40,481 nt of DNA from Dimargaris cristalligena (GCA_027576995.1 JANBQC010000233.1:1-40481), one strand, 5' to 3'. Numbered from the stretch's first letter, positions 11,235-21,499 are shown. Notes: generated by a model not told the origin, from the letters alone. Numbers and translations are program-made.

Positions 11235-12602
11235 ATCGATTCTTTACGGAATAGTATTGTAGGAGGAGGAAGGGTCTGCCTGATTCTCATTGGGGGGAAG
11301 ATTGAGGGTGCGAGTTATCGAAGATGCCAACAACCGTGGGACGCGACTGTCTTTCCTGGATTTATACCCCAGGGAAATGATTTTTACTAACATAGCGCCC
11401 TCCTGTCCACCCTCCCGCCCAACCTATATACATATATATATATATATTCCGCTTGCTTTAAATATCTCCACTATTTCTTAATCACTAAGTACCGAGTCAT
11501 TTTCATTTCATTTCATTTCTTTTGCTTGCAGTATGCGTTCCGTTTGTAGATATGGTATCTCTTTTGCCACGCTTCCATTTTTCCTACCATCTGTAATAGT
11601 CTGTGCCCTCGACTTGTCCTCATTTTATTTCTGCCCAAAACCATATTCGCAACCCTAATGCATAATATTCTCCCCTCCTCCACAACCCCCATATAACCTA
11701 CTGTTGGCTTGAAATACAACCATCGGCCCAACCTTAGGCTAAATAAAATAGCATTTAGGGCGCCGCTACATTACCGCCCACTAATTGAGCCTGTGGACAT
11801 ATTCAAACATTTAATTATTACGAACAACGGGGACAGTCTACCGTTCCGTCTAAGGATCTTTTGTTGTCTGGCTTATGATGCGTTTATAATTAAAAAAGCT
11901 ATATTACAAGTGAGGCCACCATTATTTTCAATACCCTCTGGCTTATCTTGGAAGATTTGAGATGAAAAAAATCTCCCATTTCGGTGGTTTTCCTCCCTCG
12001 ATGTTTGTTCTTCGCTGTTGGAGCTAGCTGCTGGCTTAGCTGCTCTGCCTCTCTTGTACAACTAATTCCCCGAAGTTGCCCGAAAGCTATTTTGGGTATA
12101 CTAATCCGCTACTAGGTGTGTGCCATTCATCGAACATGGACAAACCACCAAAGGTTTTTGGCCTATCCACCCATTGTTTGGGGCGCACCGATTGCCCTCA
12201 TTTTCAAAGTGAAATTATCGAATGCCATGTGGGGCTCTCTCTATGTTGAAGCAGCCTTCATAAGCACGCCCAATAGAAAATACCCTTCAAAACGATTTTG
12301 CCAGGGGCAACCTCTCCCTCTTATTTCTGGTCAAGCAACCCGCACTTAGTGGGTGGAGGAGGTTTTTATTTTTATTTTTATTTTATTGGTAAACGGTAAT
12401 TTATATCTGGCAAATGCCGCTCAACTATCTAATAGGCACATGCGTTAACCAAATAAATGAGTAAAAACTCAGACATTTAGCAAATTTAGTCGGTTAAACT
12501 TACAACCATAGTTTTTGATATATTTATAAATTTAAAAGAAAAATAAACACGCGCGCGCGCGCAGCGAACCTCCAGAGCCGCTGAACTTGATAATTATGCC
12601 TG
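11235..12602. other. Spacer between fimbrin and secreted gene 1
   Basis: Convergent 3' flanks of fimbrin (plus) and secreted gene 1 (minus). It contains an alternating TA tract at about 11420-11447, which may lie in the fimbrin 3' UTR, TTTTA repeats at about 12363-12385, and an alternating CG tract at 12548-12562, about 40 nt past the stop of the minus gene. No coding sequence is supported. Confidence 0.5.
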
Positions 12603-14318
12603 CTATTTCCAAGGTTCCAATCCCGAGTTGCAGTATCTGAATAGTTCGTACATTTTCTCATCCACCGGGTTATTGTACCTAAGTTTGAGCAGGGTGACAG
12701 CCCCGGCTTGGTCTCCCTTTTTAATGCCAAACAATTCTTCGGCGGCCGGGGTCTGTAGCCGGATGCGTCGCGCTTGGGGATCCTGTAAGAACTTCACATA
12801 TTTGTATTGATCCCAAGACAACACTATCGAAGCCCGCGTGAGGTTGGGGTGGTCTTCCCCGTTGACGAACGCCGCCATAATGGCTCGGGCCCGCTCCCTG
12901 ATCTTATCATCGCTGGGGTCCCAGGGTTTGAGATCACTTAGGGTATATTGGATACCCTTCCATTTCGTGAGCCCGGTATTCCACCAGGGGTTTTTCCTAG
13001 ACGTTTGGGTCGGATCCGCTGTCGTAGCAGGCAGGTACTGGTCCAGATTCATGATAATTTCGCAGATGCCCTTGGGCAACTGGTTGGGATCATAATTAAT
13101 TGAGTACCCCGAGTCACTCGCGGGAGTGATTTTCAATTGGGAAGGACCGGTGGCGGCGCTGGTGGCCGTTGTAGAACCAACAGTTGGTACATTCGGTTCC
13201 TGGGGGCGCGGTAAATACACTTGGTCTGATGTAATTTGGCCATTATTCTGCTGTCCCTGGTAGGCGTTTTTAGAAGGCATTTGATTAGCTGGGACGCTCG
13301 GTGCTTGATGGGGAAGAGGTTGGGGCTTAGGCGAATTATTTCCTTGATTTGGCGGATTTTGGGGATTTTGCTGCTGGACATGGTAGGCGGTTTTAGGAGG
13401 CATTTGATTAGCCGGGACACTCGGCATTTGAGAGGGAAAATATTGTGGCCCGAAGTTATTATGACCTTGGTTTGGCGGAATTTGAATATTTTGCTGCTGG
13501 GCATGGTAGGCAGTTTTAGGAGGCATTTGATTAGTTGGGACGCTCGGCATTTGAGAAGGAAAAGATTGTGGCCCAAAGTTATTATGGCCTTGGCTTGGCG
13601 GATTTTGGGGATTTTGCTGCTGGACCTGGTAGGCGCCGTTATAATCAACCCGTTGGTTATACTGGGCGCCCGATGCTTGAGGGGGAGCTTGAGGTGGTCT
13701 GAAGTTGGAATAATACCCTTGGTTGGATACAGTATGGCCGTAGTTTTGTTGTCCCTTGTAGGCGTTGCTGATATCAACCAGTTGGTTATACTGGGCACCC
13801 GACGCTTGAGGGGGAAGAGTTTGCGGACCAAGGTTATTTTGCCCTTGTAGAGGCATAGTCTGACCGTAGTTTTGCTGTTCCTGGTAGGCACCTTTATAAT
13901 TAGTCTGTTGATTATAATGGGTACTCTGTGTTTGAGGCGGAACTTGTGGTGGCCCGGAGTTATAAAAATGCCCTTGGTTTGGTGCAGTCTGGCCGTTGTG
14001 CTGCTTTCCCTGGTAGGCAGTGTTGTCATTAGCCTGTTGGTTATACTGGGCACTCAGTGGCCGGGGGGGAAGTTGTGGTGGTCCGGAGCTATAAGAGTTC
14101 CCATGGTAAGATGTAGTTTCACCGTTGTGCTGCTGTTCCTGGCTGGGGCGGTTGTATCCAATCGGTTGACTACTTTCGACACTGGATATTCGAGGAGGAA
14201 GAGGAGGTGGTCCGGAATTGTCAAACCAAAAAGGAGGTTGGCCTCGAATTTTTTCGCCAGTTCCATGGACGAAGGAAAGCCAACTTAAACTTAATACAAT
14301 TACCGCGCGCATGGTCAA
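12603..14318 (-). CDS. Secreted repeat protein 1 with conserved two-cysteine C-terminal domain
   Basis: A 571-residue protein in one exon; I do not recognise a known family. Residues 1-19 form a signal peptide (basic start, hydrophobic core, SFVHG before the likely cleavage). Residues about 36-365 are a Q/N/P/Y-rich tandem array: the dipeptide AY recurs at 101, 144, 186, 229, 270, 311 and 352, so the unit is 41-43 residues. A linker rich in T/S/A follows. The C-terminal domain (about 417-571) starts KGICEIIM and ends YCNSGLEPW; Cys419 and Cys563 are 144 residues apart and are shared with the three minus-strand proteins downstream, together with the QYKYV and LLKLRY motifs and MYELFRYCN. Function unknown; extracellular or wall-associated by inference. 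The ATG at 14318 is chosen because it places the signal peptide at the extreme N terminus. Confidence 0.8.
   Translation of the reverse strand: MTMRAVIVLSLSWLSFVHGTGEKIRGQPPFWFDNSGPPPLPPRISSVESSQPIGYNRPSQEQQHNGETTSYHGNSYSSGPPQLPPRPLSAQYNQQANDNTAYQGKQHNGQTAPNQGHFYNSGPPQVPPQTQSTHYNQQTNYKGAYQEQQNYGQTMPLQGQNNLGPQTLPPQASGAQYNQLVDISNAYKGQQNYGHTVSNQGYYSNFRPPQAPPQASGAQYNQRVDYNGAYQVQQQNPQNPPSQGHNNFGPQSFPSQMPSVPTNQMPPKTAYHAQQQNIQIPPNQGHNNFGPQYFPSQMPSVPANQMPPKTAYHVQQQNPQNPPNQGNNSPKPQPLPHQAPSVPANQMPSKNAYQGQQNNGQITSDQVYLPRPQEPNVPTVGSTTATSAATGPSQLKITPASDSGYSINYDPNQLPKGICEIIMNLDQYLPATTADPTQTSRKNPWWNTGLTKWKGIQYTLSDLKPWDPSDDKIRERARAIMAAFVNGEDHPNLTRASIVLSWDQYKYVKFLQDPQARRIRLQTPAAEELFGIKKGDQAGAVTLLKLRYNNPVDEKMYELFRYCNSGLEPWK
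13224..14213 (-). repeat. About eight coding tandem repeats of roughly 126 bp
   Basis: The DNA encoding residues about 36-365 of secreted protein 1 is built of degenerate repeats of 41-43 codons. Each carries an AYxxQQ block, an N/Q/G block, an N-x-GPQ-like block and a PP/PS-Q-x-S-x block. The last three full units (near residues 229-352) are the most alike, with unit lengths of exactly 41, which suggests recent expansion at that end. Confidence 0.8.
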
Positions 14319-15929
14319 GAAATATAAGCATGCACGGTTGTAGAGAAAACAGAGAAACGTTTACAAAGTTGAACAGGGTATGCAGCCAACAGGTTAAATC
14401 AATGAGTGGCGGGTTCTGGGGGATAGGCGATACGCCCGCGTTAAATAACTGGACCAATATAAGAGCGGTCTTAAAAAAAACGTCAAATAGTGAAGGAAAT
14501 GGTAAATTATACCTATTACGTTGGTTTTTATCATTGGGGTTAGGTATGGCCGTATATATATATATATATACATCTAATTCTAGAAGGTCAGCAACAATTT
14601 CGACTATGCTCTGTTCCCAAATCTGGGCTTTCTTCAATGGTGTACCGTCGCACCCGCCAGACGTACCGTATCAGGCAAACCTATTCGATTGATTTGAAAG
14701 GTAAATAAGTATAGGAAGCTGAAACGGGGGGGGGGGGTCTCGAAGAGGTTTTTTTCGTAAAGGGACAGAACTATGCCTGTCCGCTCATCACTTGGCCAAG
14801 TGCGATTATTCCCATAGCCACTGAAGCAAAGCTGTGGTCTCTAGGAGCCCCACTAAAATATGATCATTGGTGGTGCGATGGCTTTGAACCTTCGACAGCG
14901 TCGTACAGAACTCCCCCAGTGCTTCGAATATAAGCACAAAAGGAACGACCGGCCTCCATAGCGACGCTTCGGCTTTTGCAGTCTCAGCCAGTGGGCTAGC
15001 CTAGAGACGGGGAGGTCTACGAATAGCAGACAATCTGCCTGCCACCTTTTATTCACTGAATCTCCCGTTCGATACCGGCTGCAAAAGCTAGACCAACCAA
15101 AAAGGAGGAAGACGGGGCGTATAATTAGAATGGTCGGCCGGTATCACATTCTTCCCTTCCTATGGCTGTCTGGCGCTTCTTGTACTCCTTCAATGTGAAT
15201 GACACCCCCTTCCTTCCCCTTCCCCCTCCTCTTCCTCCCCTTCAACTGCTCCGTATCAGTCCCCTTCGCTCCCACAACCGTTGACGCCCCACCCACCCCC
15301 TCACGTTGGGGTTGCCTTTCGGCAAATATTATCGACCTCTATTTGAAGAGCATCAGTAGATTAAGTTTATTTTATTATAATAAAATAACGCAGCATACCT
15401 CTTATCGACGACCCATTCAACCCCCTATGGCTGTTATTCTTTTTTTAAAAAAACAAAATTGAATCCGTTTGGAAGAAATTCATCATTTCGGTCGATGGGC
15501 GTCAAAGAGGGAGTGAAGCTCAGATTGGCTACTATTAACTCATCCCCAGAGAGCATTTGTTCGTCGGAATGGGGTCTGACCCAGTACCATGTTAAGGGTG
15601 TTTCAAGTCCAATACCTGCAAAATTCTGTTGCAGTTTAAACTAAAGGGGTCAATGGGCCCGCTCATATTAGTGACTGCCAAGTGAACATGTACTTATATA
15701 GATAGATAATTGGTGAACATTGCAGCCTGGCAGTCCAGAAAAAAACAAAAACTCACACCTTTGGTAAATGCATCTAGGCAATTATTGTTAATAAAACTAC
15801 CCAACCGACACCCCCCCAACCTTTTCGCCACCTACAACCACACCAAGGATGTAGTAAGCTATAATAATATAATAAGATACAATTAGTAGACTCGTATTCA
15901 TTCCCCTAGATTTAGTGGTTTAGTTTTAG
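14319..15929. other. Spacer between secreted genes 1 and 2
   Basis: Probably the promoter of secreted gene 1 on its left. It holds an alternating TA tract at 14551-14571 and a G10 run at about 14727-14737. ORFs here lack domains and I see no gene. A tRNA-like T-arm at about 14875-14900 (minus) does not close into a cloverleaf. Confidence 0.45.
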
Positions 15930-16173
15930 GCAGTTTGGCCTGGTTTTATTAGAGTATATATTTTTTAAATAGTTACAGGGCTGCCAGTTTCTTCAACCTC
16001 CATGTCTAATGCCGTCCAAATATTAAAGCCCATAGCCAGATTTTGAGAGAGAGAAAAATATTAATAGGTTATTCAAGGGTTATACAAAAGTATGACTTTG
16101 CCACAAAAAAAAAGTCTTTAAGCTAGTACAACAAAAACGTCGAGGGAAATTTACTCCATGGTCGCTTGTTATC

Positions 16174-17172
16174 CTACCAGGGATCTAAATCGGGGTTGCA
16201 GGCCTTTAGGAGTCCGTACATGGCGCGGTCATGTGCGCTCCCATACCGAAATTTAAGCATAGACCTCGCCACATCACTAGTCGCTTTTTTGTTTACCCAC
16301 AAAAAGCTGCGTTTGGTGGTGGGTTTCAGGCTGATACGCCGCGTTTGTATATTGTGCACTATAATTACATACTTATATTTACGTAAATCCACCTTATGCA
16401 TTGACGGGGTGATACTGGGGTCAGGCCGGTGTTGCATGTAGGCCTCCATAATCTGGCGGACCCTCCGGTTGACCTCGCCAGGCTTGGTTCGATGGCGAAT
16501 CCGGGTGTATAAGTGGGTCGCATAGGCCGCCACCATGTGGACCGGTCCCGTTAGCGAATTGCGTAGTTTCGACCCCATGGACTTCCCCTTGGTCAAGGAC
16601 CTGTATTGATTACCCTCCATTATGTCTTCACAGACCCCTCGGAGCATCACGGACTCAGTGGACGCCGCATTAGCCAGGCCCGAACTATGGTACAAGTCAT
16701 TGGCGGCTTGAGTGTTGGGATTTGGGGGAGTAGCCGAATTGGATGACCCCAGACTAAACCTGGCATCCGGCACACTTGGTACCGTTGCAGCGCCCATTGC
16801 CAATGGGTAATATGTTCCCGATGCGGTGGTGGGTGTGTTGGGTTTATCATAGACCGACTCCAGGTCAGGTTGCCCATAAATAGACGGCGCGTTGGGCTTC
16901 TGATAAATATATGCCTCGTTAGGATTCTCATAACTATACGGCTCGTTAGGCTTTTCATAAATAGATGCCCCGTCGGGCTTCCCGTGAAGAGACGGTTCGC
17001 TGGGTTGATAAACATTGGACCGAGGAGGAAGGGGTTGTGGAAAATGCGTTGAAATAGGAAATGGGGGCCCTAGTGGCTCTACTGAGTACCTTTGGTTGTT
17101 GGGGAAAGGGTGCCCGTACATTCCAATGACGGAAGGTAATAATAACGAAACCAAAATAATGGCAATACACAT
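16174..17172 (-). CDS. Secreted repeat protein 2 with conserved two-cysteine C-terminal domain
   Basis: A 332-residue protein and close tandem paralog of the one at 18938-20056. A signal peptide (residues 1-17, hydrophobic core IAIILVSLLLP) is followed by a P-rich segment ending LPPR, then a decapeptide array at about 61-115 with the ideal unit IYEKPNEPxS, here quite degenerate. A linker leads to the C-terminal domain (about 179-332): GVCEDIM at its start, RQIMEAY, LRKYKYV, MLKFRYG and CNPDLDPW at its end. Cys181 and Cys325 are 144 residues apart, as in proteins 1 and 3. No known domain recognised. Single exon; the start at 17172 gives a complete signal peptide aligned with the paralog. Confidence 0.85.
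   Translation of the reverse strand: MCIAIILVSLLLPSVIGMYGHPFPNNQRYSVEPLGPPFPISTHFPQPLPPRSNVYQPSEPSLHGKPDGASIYEKPNEPYSYENPNEAYIYQKPNAPSIYGQPDLESVYDKPNTPTTASGTYYPLAMGAATVPSVPDARFSLGSSNSATPPNPNTQAANDLYHSSGLANAASTESVMLRGVCEDIMEGNQYRSLTKGKSMGSKLRNSLTGPVHMVAAYATHLYTRIRHRTKPGEVNRRVRQIMEAYMQHRPDPSITPSMHKVDLRKYKYVIIVHNIQTRRISLKPTTKRSFLWVNKKATSDVARSMLKFRYGSAHDRAMYGLLKACNPDLDPW
16828..16992 (-). repeat. Degenerate 30-bp coding repeats in secreted gene 2
   Basis: Five or so 10-codon units, related to the array in secreted gene 3 but more diverged (for example IYEKPNEPYS, then YENPNEAYIY, then QKPNAPSIYG). The first unit, SLHGKPD, is shared with gene 3. Confidence 0.75.
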
Positions 17173-17787
17173 AGTCGAATAATGTATTAACGTTAGTAAT
17201 CACTAAGATTAAAGAACGGCGTAGCTTAATTGAGCGAGTTCATGCGACCAGTACCAGGTGTGTATTCCATACGCTAAAATAACTAAATAGGACGGGCTAT
17301 AGAGAAAAAATAACCCGTTTATCAGTAATATCAGGTATGTAGAAAATAGAATGAACGTGTCACTTGAAGCTATATACGATGAATAATTGCCGTCGGAAAT
17401 TGGGAAGTCGGTGAAGAAAAGGGTCTCCCGATAAAGTCGATTGTAGGGCTTGGCAAAATACATACTTTCGGACTCCCCACACCCGCGCCTACATATATAT
17501 ATTCACATATATACCTAGCCGGCCAAAATTTACTCACTGCTTTAACCATAATTATCGGCCAAGCTGTCGGACATTTTGAAAGCTACGGCTATGGTAACTC
17601 AAAAGGTCTATCTACAATTGGACTGACGTTCCCAATACCTGATAAGCCCTTCATTATCACATTGTCCAAAACTAGCCAGCGATATTATTGGTCTAATTAG
17701 TGGTCAAATAGATCGAGCCCTTCGAGAAGGTGTAATACAAGGCTCAGCGCCTCAATAGTAAGTATGGGGATAGGGAGATATGGTAGG

Positions 17788-17811
17788 GTACCTTCGCTGT
17801 GAAGGAGGTAC
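17788..17811. promoter_or_regulatory. Conserved hairpin upstream of secreted gene 2
   Basis: GTACCTTC, loop GCTGT, then GAAGGAGGTAC. Two pairings compete: GTACCT with AGGTAC, or CCTTC with GAAGG. The block 17764-17825 is nearly identical to 20647-20709 upstream of the paralog, about 0.6 kb from each start codon. Confidence 0.5.
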
Positions 17812-18331
17812 TCTCGCAGTGGGGACTTCAATTAACCTGGTGGAAAGATGTGTAGGGCTAGATAACAGGGGTGTCTCTTTCTACCGACAACCCTTCGGAT
17901 ATTGGCAAGCCCCACCTGGCCGGGAAAAAAGATGGAAAGGATGAGTAGATTGAGTATTCAATGCTGCCCTAGCGTCCATGGGTCAAGAGTTGCGTTGCCC
18001 TGTACTGTACGGTCCACCTTGGTTGGCCCACTGGCTGTGTTCCCTCCCTTCAGCCTTATCACTCATACTATTGTATTACAGTCCAAACTAATAGGGCCCA
18101 CATTATTATTACGGATAGCTTGCCTTCGAGTAGGACGGAGTTTGCTAATTTTAAGGAACATATAATATTTAATACACTATTTAAACGATTAAACTAGTGC
18201 CAAATAGAAGATGGTCTCCTCCCAGTGTGTCCATATCGACACCAGGAAACTGTCGAAGAATGAGTTAGTCGATAGCTATGTTAAGCCTGATGAGAATGCG
18301 CGAAGCGTTGGTTAGGCTACCAGGCTTCCGC

Positions 18332-18366
18332 AGTGACTAGCATTGCTAAGTAGAGCAATTAGTCGC
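18332..18366. repeat. Conserved imperfect palindrome upstream of secreted gene 2
   Basis: Left arm AGTGACTAGCATTGCT (18332-18347) pairs imperfectly with right arm AGCAATTAGTCGC (18354-18366). The same structure recurs at about 21219-21254 with a different loop, so the arms are conserved better than the loop. Confidence 0.5.
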
Positions 18367-18937
18367 CAAACGCTCTAGCTATTTAGATGGTTAGGGGAGG
18401 CATTCGGCTTGAAAGGTCAATAGTCTTTGGATGGTTTTGGTAAATATAATGGTAGGGTCGATTGGGTGTCAATTATAAACGGGGGGGGCGTCCGCTATTA
18501 AATGTAGGTAAAATTAAGCGCGGCTGTATAGTTTTACCAAAATTATATAAATCTGCTTAGAGGTGTTATATCTATTTAAAGTCCGTAATACCTACCTAGT
18601 CAACTGTTTTGGCAATTAAACACTCTAATTGGTGGAACCCACCCGTATCAAGGTAGGTTTTTATCTATTGACCCCCTTCCCCAATGTTGTAAAACATGAT
18701 AATCACATGATTCACTCGTGGCTTTTGAGGGCCGTATTTTTATTAGAGTATACTTTTTTGTAAGAGATGCTGGGCTGTCCGTTTCTTCAGCCTCTATCTC
18801 CAATGTTGTTAAAAAATATAAATGCCCGTGTAAATTGCGAGAGAATCAAAATTGACAATAAGCCATTCAAGGGTTATACAAAAATTCGAATTAGCCGAAA
18901 TAAATAAAACAACATTTAGGTTGATACAACAAAAAGC

Positions 18938-20056
18938 CTAGGGCAGTTTTCCCAACGGCCATTTGGGATCCCGCATAGGGCCTAAATTAGGGTTGCAGGT
19001 CCTTAGGAATTTATACATGGTACGGTCATTCGCATTTCCATACCGAAACTTAAGCATAGGCTCATTCATACAATTATACATTGTGTCCTGGACCGGAAAA
19101 AAACTGTCTTTGGTGGTGGATTTCAAGACAATATCATTCGTACGCTTATCGAGCGATAGAATTACGTACTTATATTTATGCAGATCCACACTGTGCATCG
19201 ATGGGATGATGCTGGGGTCAGACCGGTGTTGTACGTAGGCCCCCATAATCTGGCGGGCCCGCGGGTAGACCTCGCCAAGCTCCTTACTTTGGCTAATCCG
19301 TGTGTGGAGGTGGGCCGCATAGGCCGCCAGCATGTGGGCCTGGCCCGTCAACGAATCGCGGAGTCTCGACCTTATGGACTCCTCATTAGTAAAGGTCAGG
19401 TATTGAATAGACCCCATCATGTCTTCGCAGACCCTCTGGAGCATCCCGGACTCGGGGGAAACTGGGCTATCCTGGTATGAACTGTGGCCGGAGCCGTCGC
19501 TGTTGTTGTCGATTTGGGTGTTTACATTTAGGGAAACGGCCGAATTGGATGCCCCCAGACTAAACCCGGTATTGGTCCTACTCGGTAATGCAGGCGCACC
19601 CATTGCCGAGGGGTTCAAGCTGTCCGATATGGAGGGCGTATTGGGTTTATCATAGATTGACTGCTGGTCAGGCAGCTCATAAATTGACGGCTCGTTGGGC
19701 TTCTCATATACAGACGGCTCGTTGGGCTGCTCATAAATTGACGGCTCGTTGGGCTTCTCATATACAGACGGCTCGTTGGGCTTCTCATATATAGACGGCT
19801 CGTTGGGCTTTCCATAAATAGACGACTGGTTAGTATTCTCGTAAATATATGACTTGTCGGGCTTCCCGTGAAGGGACAGTGTGCTGGGCTGATAATCATC
19901 GGGCCGAGGAGGAAGGGGTGGTGGAACGGGTGACGGAATTGGAAATGGAGGCCATGGTGTCTCTACTTGGTGCATTTGGGGGATGGGGAAAGGGTACCTG
20001 TTCATCCCAGTGGCGGAGGATAAGAATAGGGAAACCAAAACAATAGCACTATTCAT
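18938..20056 (-). CDS. Secreted repeat protein 3 with conserved two-cysteine C-terminal domain
   Basis: A 372-residue protein and tandem paralog of secreted protein 2. The signal peptide (1-17, hydrophobic core IVLVSLFLSSATG) is followed by a short P-rich segment ending LPPR at 48-51. A regular decapeptide array of about eight units occupies 61-143, with ideal unit IYEKPNEPS preceded by I or V. The C-terminal domain (about 208-372) carries RVCEDMM, RQIMGAY, LHKYKYV, MLKFRYG and FLRTCNPNLGP. Cys210 and Cys354 keep the 144-residue spacing. It has an extra cysteine at about 329 and a C-terminal extension beyond the end of proteins 1 and 2. Function unknown. Start at 20056 chosen by alignment of signal peptides. 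Confidence 0.85.
   Translation of the reverse strand: MNSAIVLVSLFLSSATGMNRYPFPIPQMHQVETPWPPFPIPSPVPPPLPPRPDDYQPSTLSLHGKPDKSYIYENTNQSSIYGKPNEPSIYEKPNEPSVYEKPNEPSIYEQPNEPSVYEKPNEPSIYELPDQQSIYDKPNTPSISDSLNPSAMGAPALPSRTNTGFSLGASNSAVSLNVNTQIDNNSDGSGHSSYQDSPVSPESGMLQRVCEDMMGSIQYLTFTNEESIRSRLRDSLTGQAHMLAAYAAHLHTRISQSKELGEVYPRARQIMGAYVQHRSDPSIIPSMHSVDLHKYKYVILSLDKRTNDIVLKSTTKDSFFPVQDTMYNCMNEPMLKFRYGNANDRTMYKFLRTCNPNLGPMRDPKWPLGKLP
19628..19876 (-). repeat. 30-bp coding minisatellite in secreted gene 3
   Basis: About eight tandem 10-codon units. Neighbouring units are nearly identical at the DNA level, with TCGTTGGGCTTCTCATA recurring on the plus strand, and differ mainly at I/V, G/E and K/Q positions. 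Because the unit is a multiple of three, copy-number change keeps the frame. Confidence 0.85.
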
Positions 20057-20670
20057 GGCCAGATAATATATAAAAATAAGGAATTACTAAGATACCGAGA
20101 GATGCGACGTAGTCAACGTGGGCGACTTTATGTGGCCAGCACCAACAGTCAATTACAGGTCAAAATAACTAAAATGGACGGTCTGTTGGGATAAGGTAAC
20201 CCGTTTATGAGCAATATTAGTGCTGTAGAAAGAATAGTGGGCGTGGCACTTGAAACTATATACGATGGATAATTGCCGCCGGAAATTGGGAAGTCGCTAA
20301 AGAAAAGGACTTCTCGAGGAAGATGATTATATGACCTGACAAAAACCGCATAATCGGACTCTCTATACTCACTTCTCTATATATACACATATATACCTAG
20401 TCAGCCTATTTCCAACCGCTGCTGTATTCCCAAACGTCGGCCCCACAGCTCGACCTTTTGAAAGGTACGGCTATAGTAACTCAAAAGGTCTGTCTACAAT
20501 AGGACTGACGTTCCCAAAACCTGATAGGTCCTTCATTATCTCATTGTCCGAAAAAAAATATGAGACGCTATAGGTTTAATTAGTGGCCAAATTATTCGAG
20601 CCTTTAGAAGCGGCGTAATACAAGGTGCACCACTCCAATAGTAAATAGGGGGAAAGGGAGATATGGTAGG

Positions 20671-20694
20671 GTACCTTCGCTGTGAAGGAGGTAC
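20671..20694. promoter_or_regulatory. Conserved hairpin upstream of secreted gene 3
   Basis: Second copy of the GTACCTTC-GCTGT-GAAGGAGGTAC hairpin found at 17788-17811, identical in arms and loop while flanking DNA has diverged. Confidence 0.5.
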
Positions 20695-21218
20695 GCTCGT
20701 AGCGGGGACTTCGCTTGAACAGACGTTAAGAATTGATAGGGGAAGAAAAAAAAAGGTGCTATTTTTATCTAGGGACCTTCGGTTATTGGTAAGTCCCACC
20801 TAGTCAACTAAAAGCGGCGAAATATGAATAATTTGACTGTTCCATGTTGCCCTTGCTTCCATGGGGCAAGGGTATTGTTGACCTATACTGTACGGTCACC
20901 TTGGTTGACCCATGGGCCGTGCCTTTCCACAGCCTTATCACTCATACTACTGCATTACAGTTCAAACTAATAGGGCCCGCCTTATAATTACGTAAGGGCT
21001 GTCTTCGAGTAAGGCGGGATTATATAATTTAAAGGAAAACGTAACACTTAAAACACTATTTACACGAATAAACTCGTAGCATCTAGAAGGCCGCCTCCTA
21101 ACCTCCTCCCTGCGCGCCCGTATCGACAACAGGAAATTGTCAAATAATGGGTTCGTAGATAGTCAGGGTAGATCTGATGGGGATACGCGAAGCATTCGTT
21201 AGGCTGCTAGACTTTCGC

Positions 21219-21254
21219 AGTGACTAGCATTGCCTAAACGAAGCAATTAGTCGC
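21219..21254. repeat. Conserved imperfect palindrome upstream of secreted gene 3
   Basis: AGTGACTAGCATTGC and AGCAATTAGTCGC arms match those at 18332-18366, with the intervening loop changed. Confidence 0.5.
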
Positions 21255-21397
21255 CAAGTGCTCTTGCTGTTTAGGAGGTTAGGGGGGCACTGTGCTCGAA
21301 AGGTCAATAGTCTTTGGAGGGTTTTGTTGAAAATATAATAGAAATGTTGATTGGGTGTCAAATATAAGCGGGGGGTGGGGGAGGGTGGAAGAGAGCC

Positions 21398-21407
21398 NNN
21401 NNNNNNN
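21398..21407. other. Assembly gap (10 N)
   Basis: Ten undetermined bases inside the second duplication unit, flanked by C/G-rich sequence and followed by the long G tract at 21452-21499. True gap length is unknown. ORFs reading through it are meaningless. Confidence 0.95.
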
Positions 21408-21451
21408 CCCCCCGTGTTTGTGGTGTCTTGAGCTAAAAAAACAACAAATCT

Positions 21452-21499
21452 GGGGGGGGGGGGGGGGCGGCCCGGGGGGGGGGGGGGGGGGGGGGGGGG
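21452..21499. repeat. Long G homopolymer tract
   Basis: Nearly continuous G over 48 bases, broken only by a few C. The matching site in unit 1 (about 18481) has only eight G. It could be a real expansion with G-quadruplex potential or an assembly artefact next to the gap. Confidence 0.8.

Larger units (their letters stand above)
15930..18690. repeat. Tandem duplication, unit 1 (carries secreted gene 2)
   Basis: This segment aligns along its whole length with about 18730-21700: 3' flank (TTATTAGAGTATA, then a shared TTATACAAAA stretch), coding region, and over 1 kb of upstream noncoding DNA. Ends are approximate. Divergence is high enough to suggest an old event, yet several noncoding blocks stay almost identical. 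Confidence 0.75.
17173..18690. promoter_or_regulatory. Upstream region of secreted gene 2 with duplicated conserved blocks
   Basis: No coding sequence. Blocks shared with the upstream region of secreted gene 3 include the ATAACCCGTTTATNAG stretch near 17311, the CATATATACCTAG stretch near 17505, the hairpin at 17788-17811 and the hairpin at 18332-18366. Their survival in otherwise diverged DNA suggests regulatory or transcribed function, by inference. Confidence 0.5.

Noticed and set aside
13133..14053. 306-residue ORF in another frame of secreted gene 1
   Set aside because: Periodic open frame created by the tandem repeats; no signal peptide and rich in K/T/I as expected for a shifted frame.
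13236..14288. Long hydrophobic plus-strand ORFs across secreted gene 1
   Set aside because: Antisense readings of Q/N/P codons give L/V/G-rich frames; they are shadows of the repeat array.
14875..14950. Possible tRNA on the minus strand (GGTTCAAAGCC)
   Set aside because: A T-arm-like stem of four of five pairs exists, but acceptor and D arms do not close.
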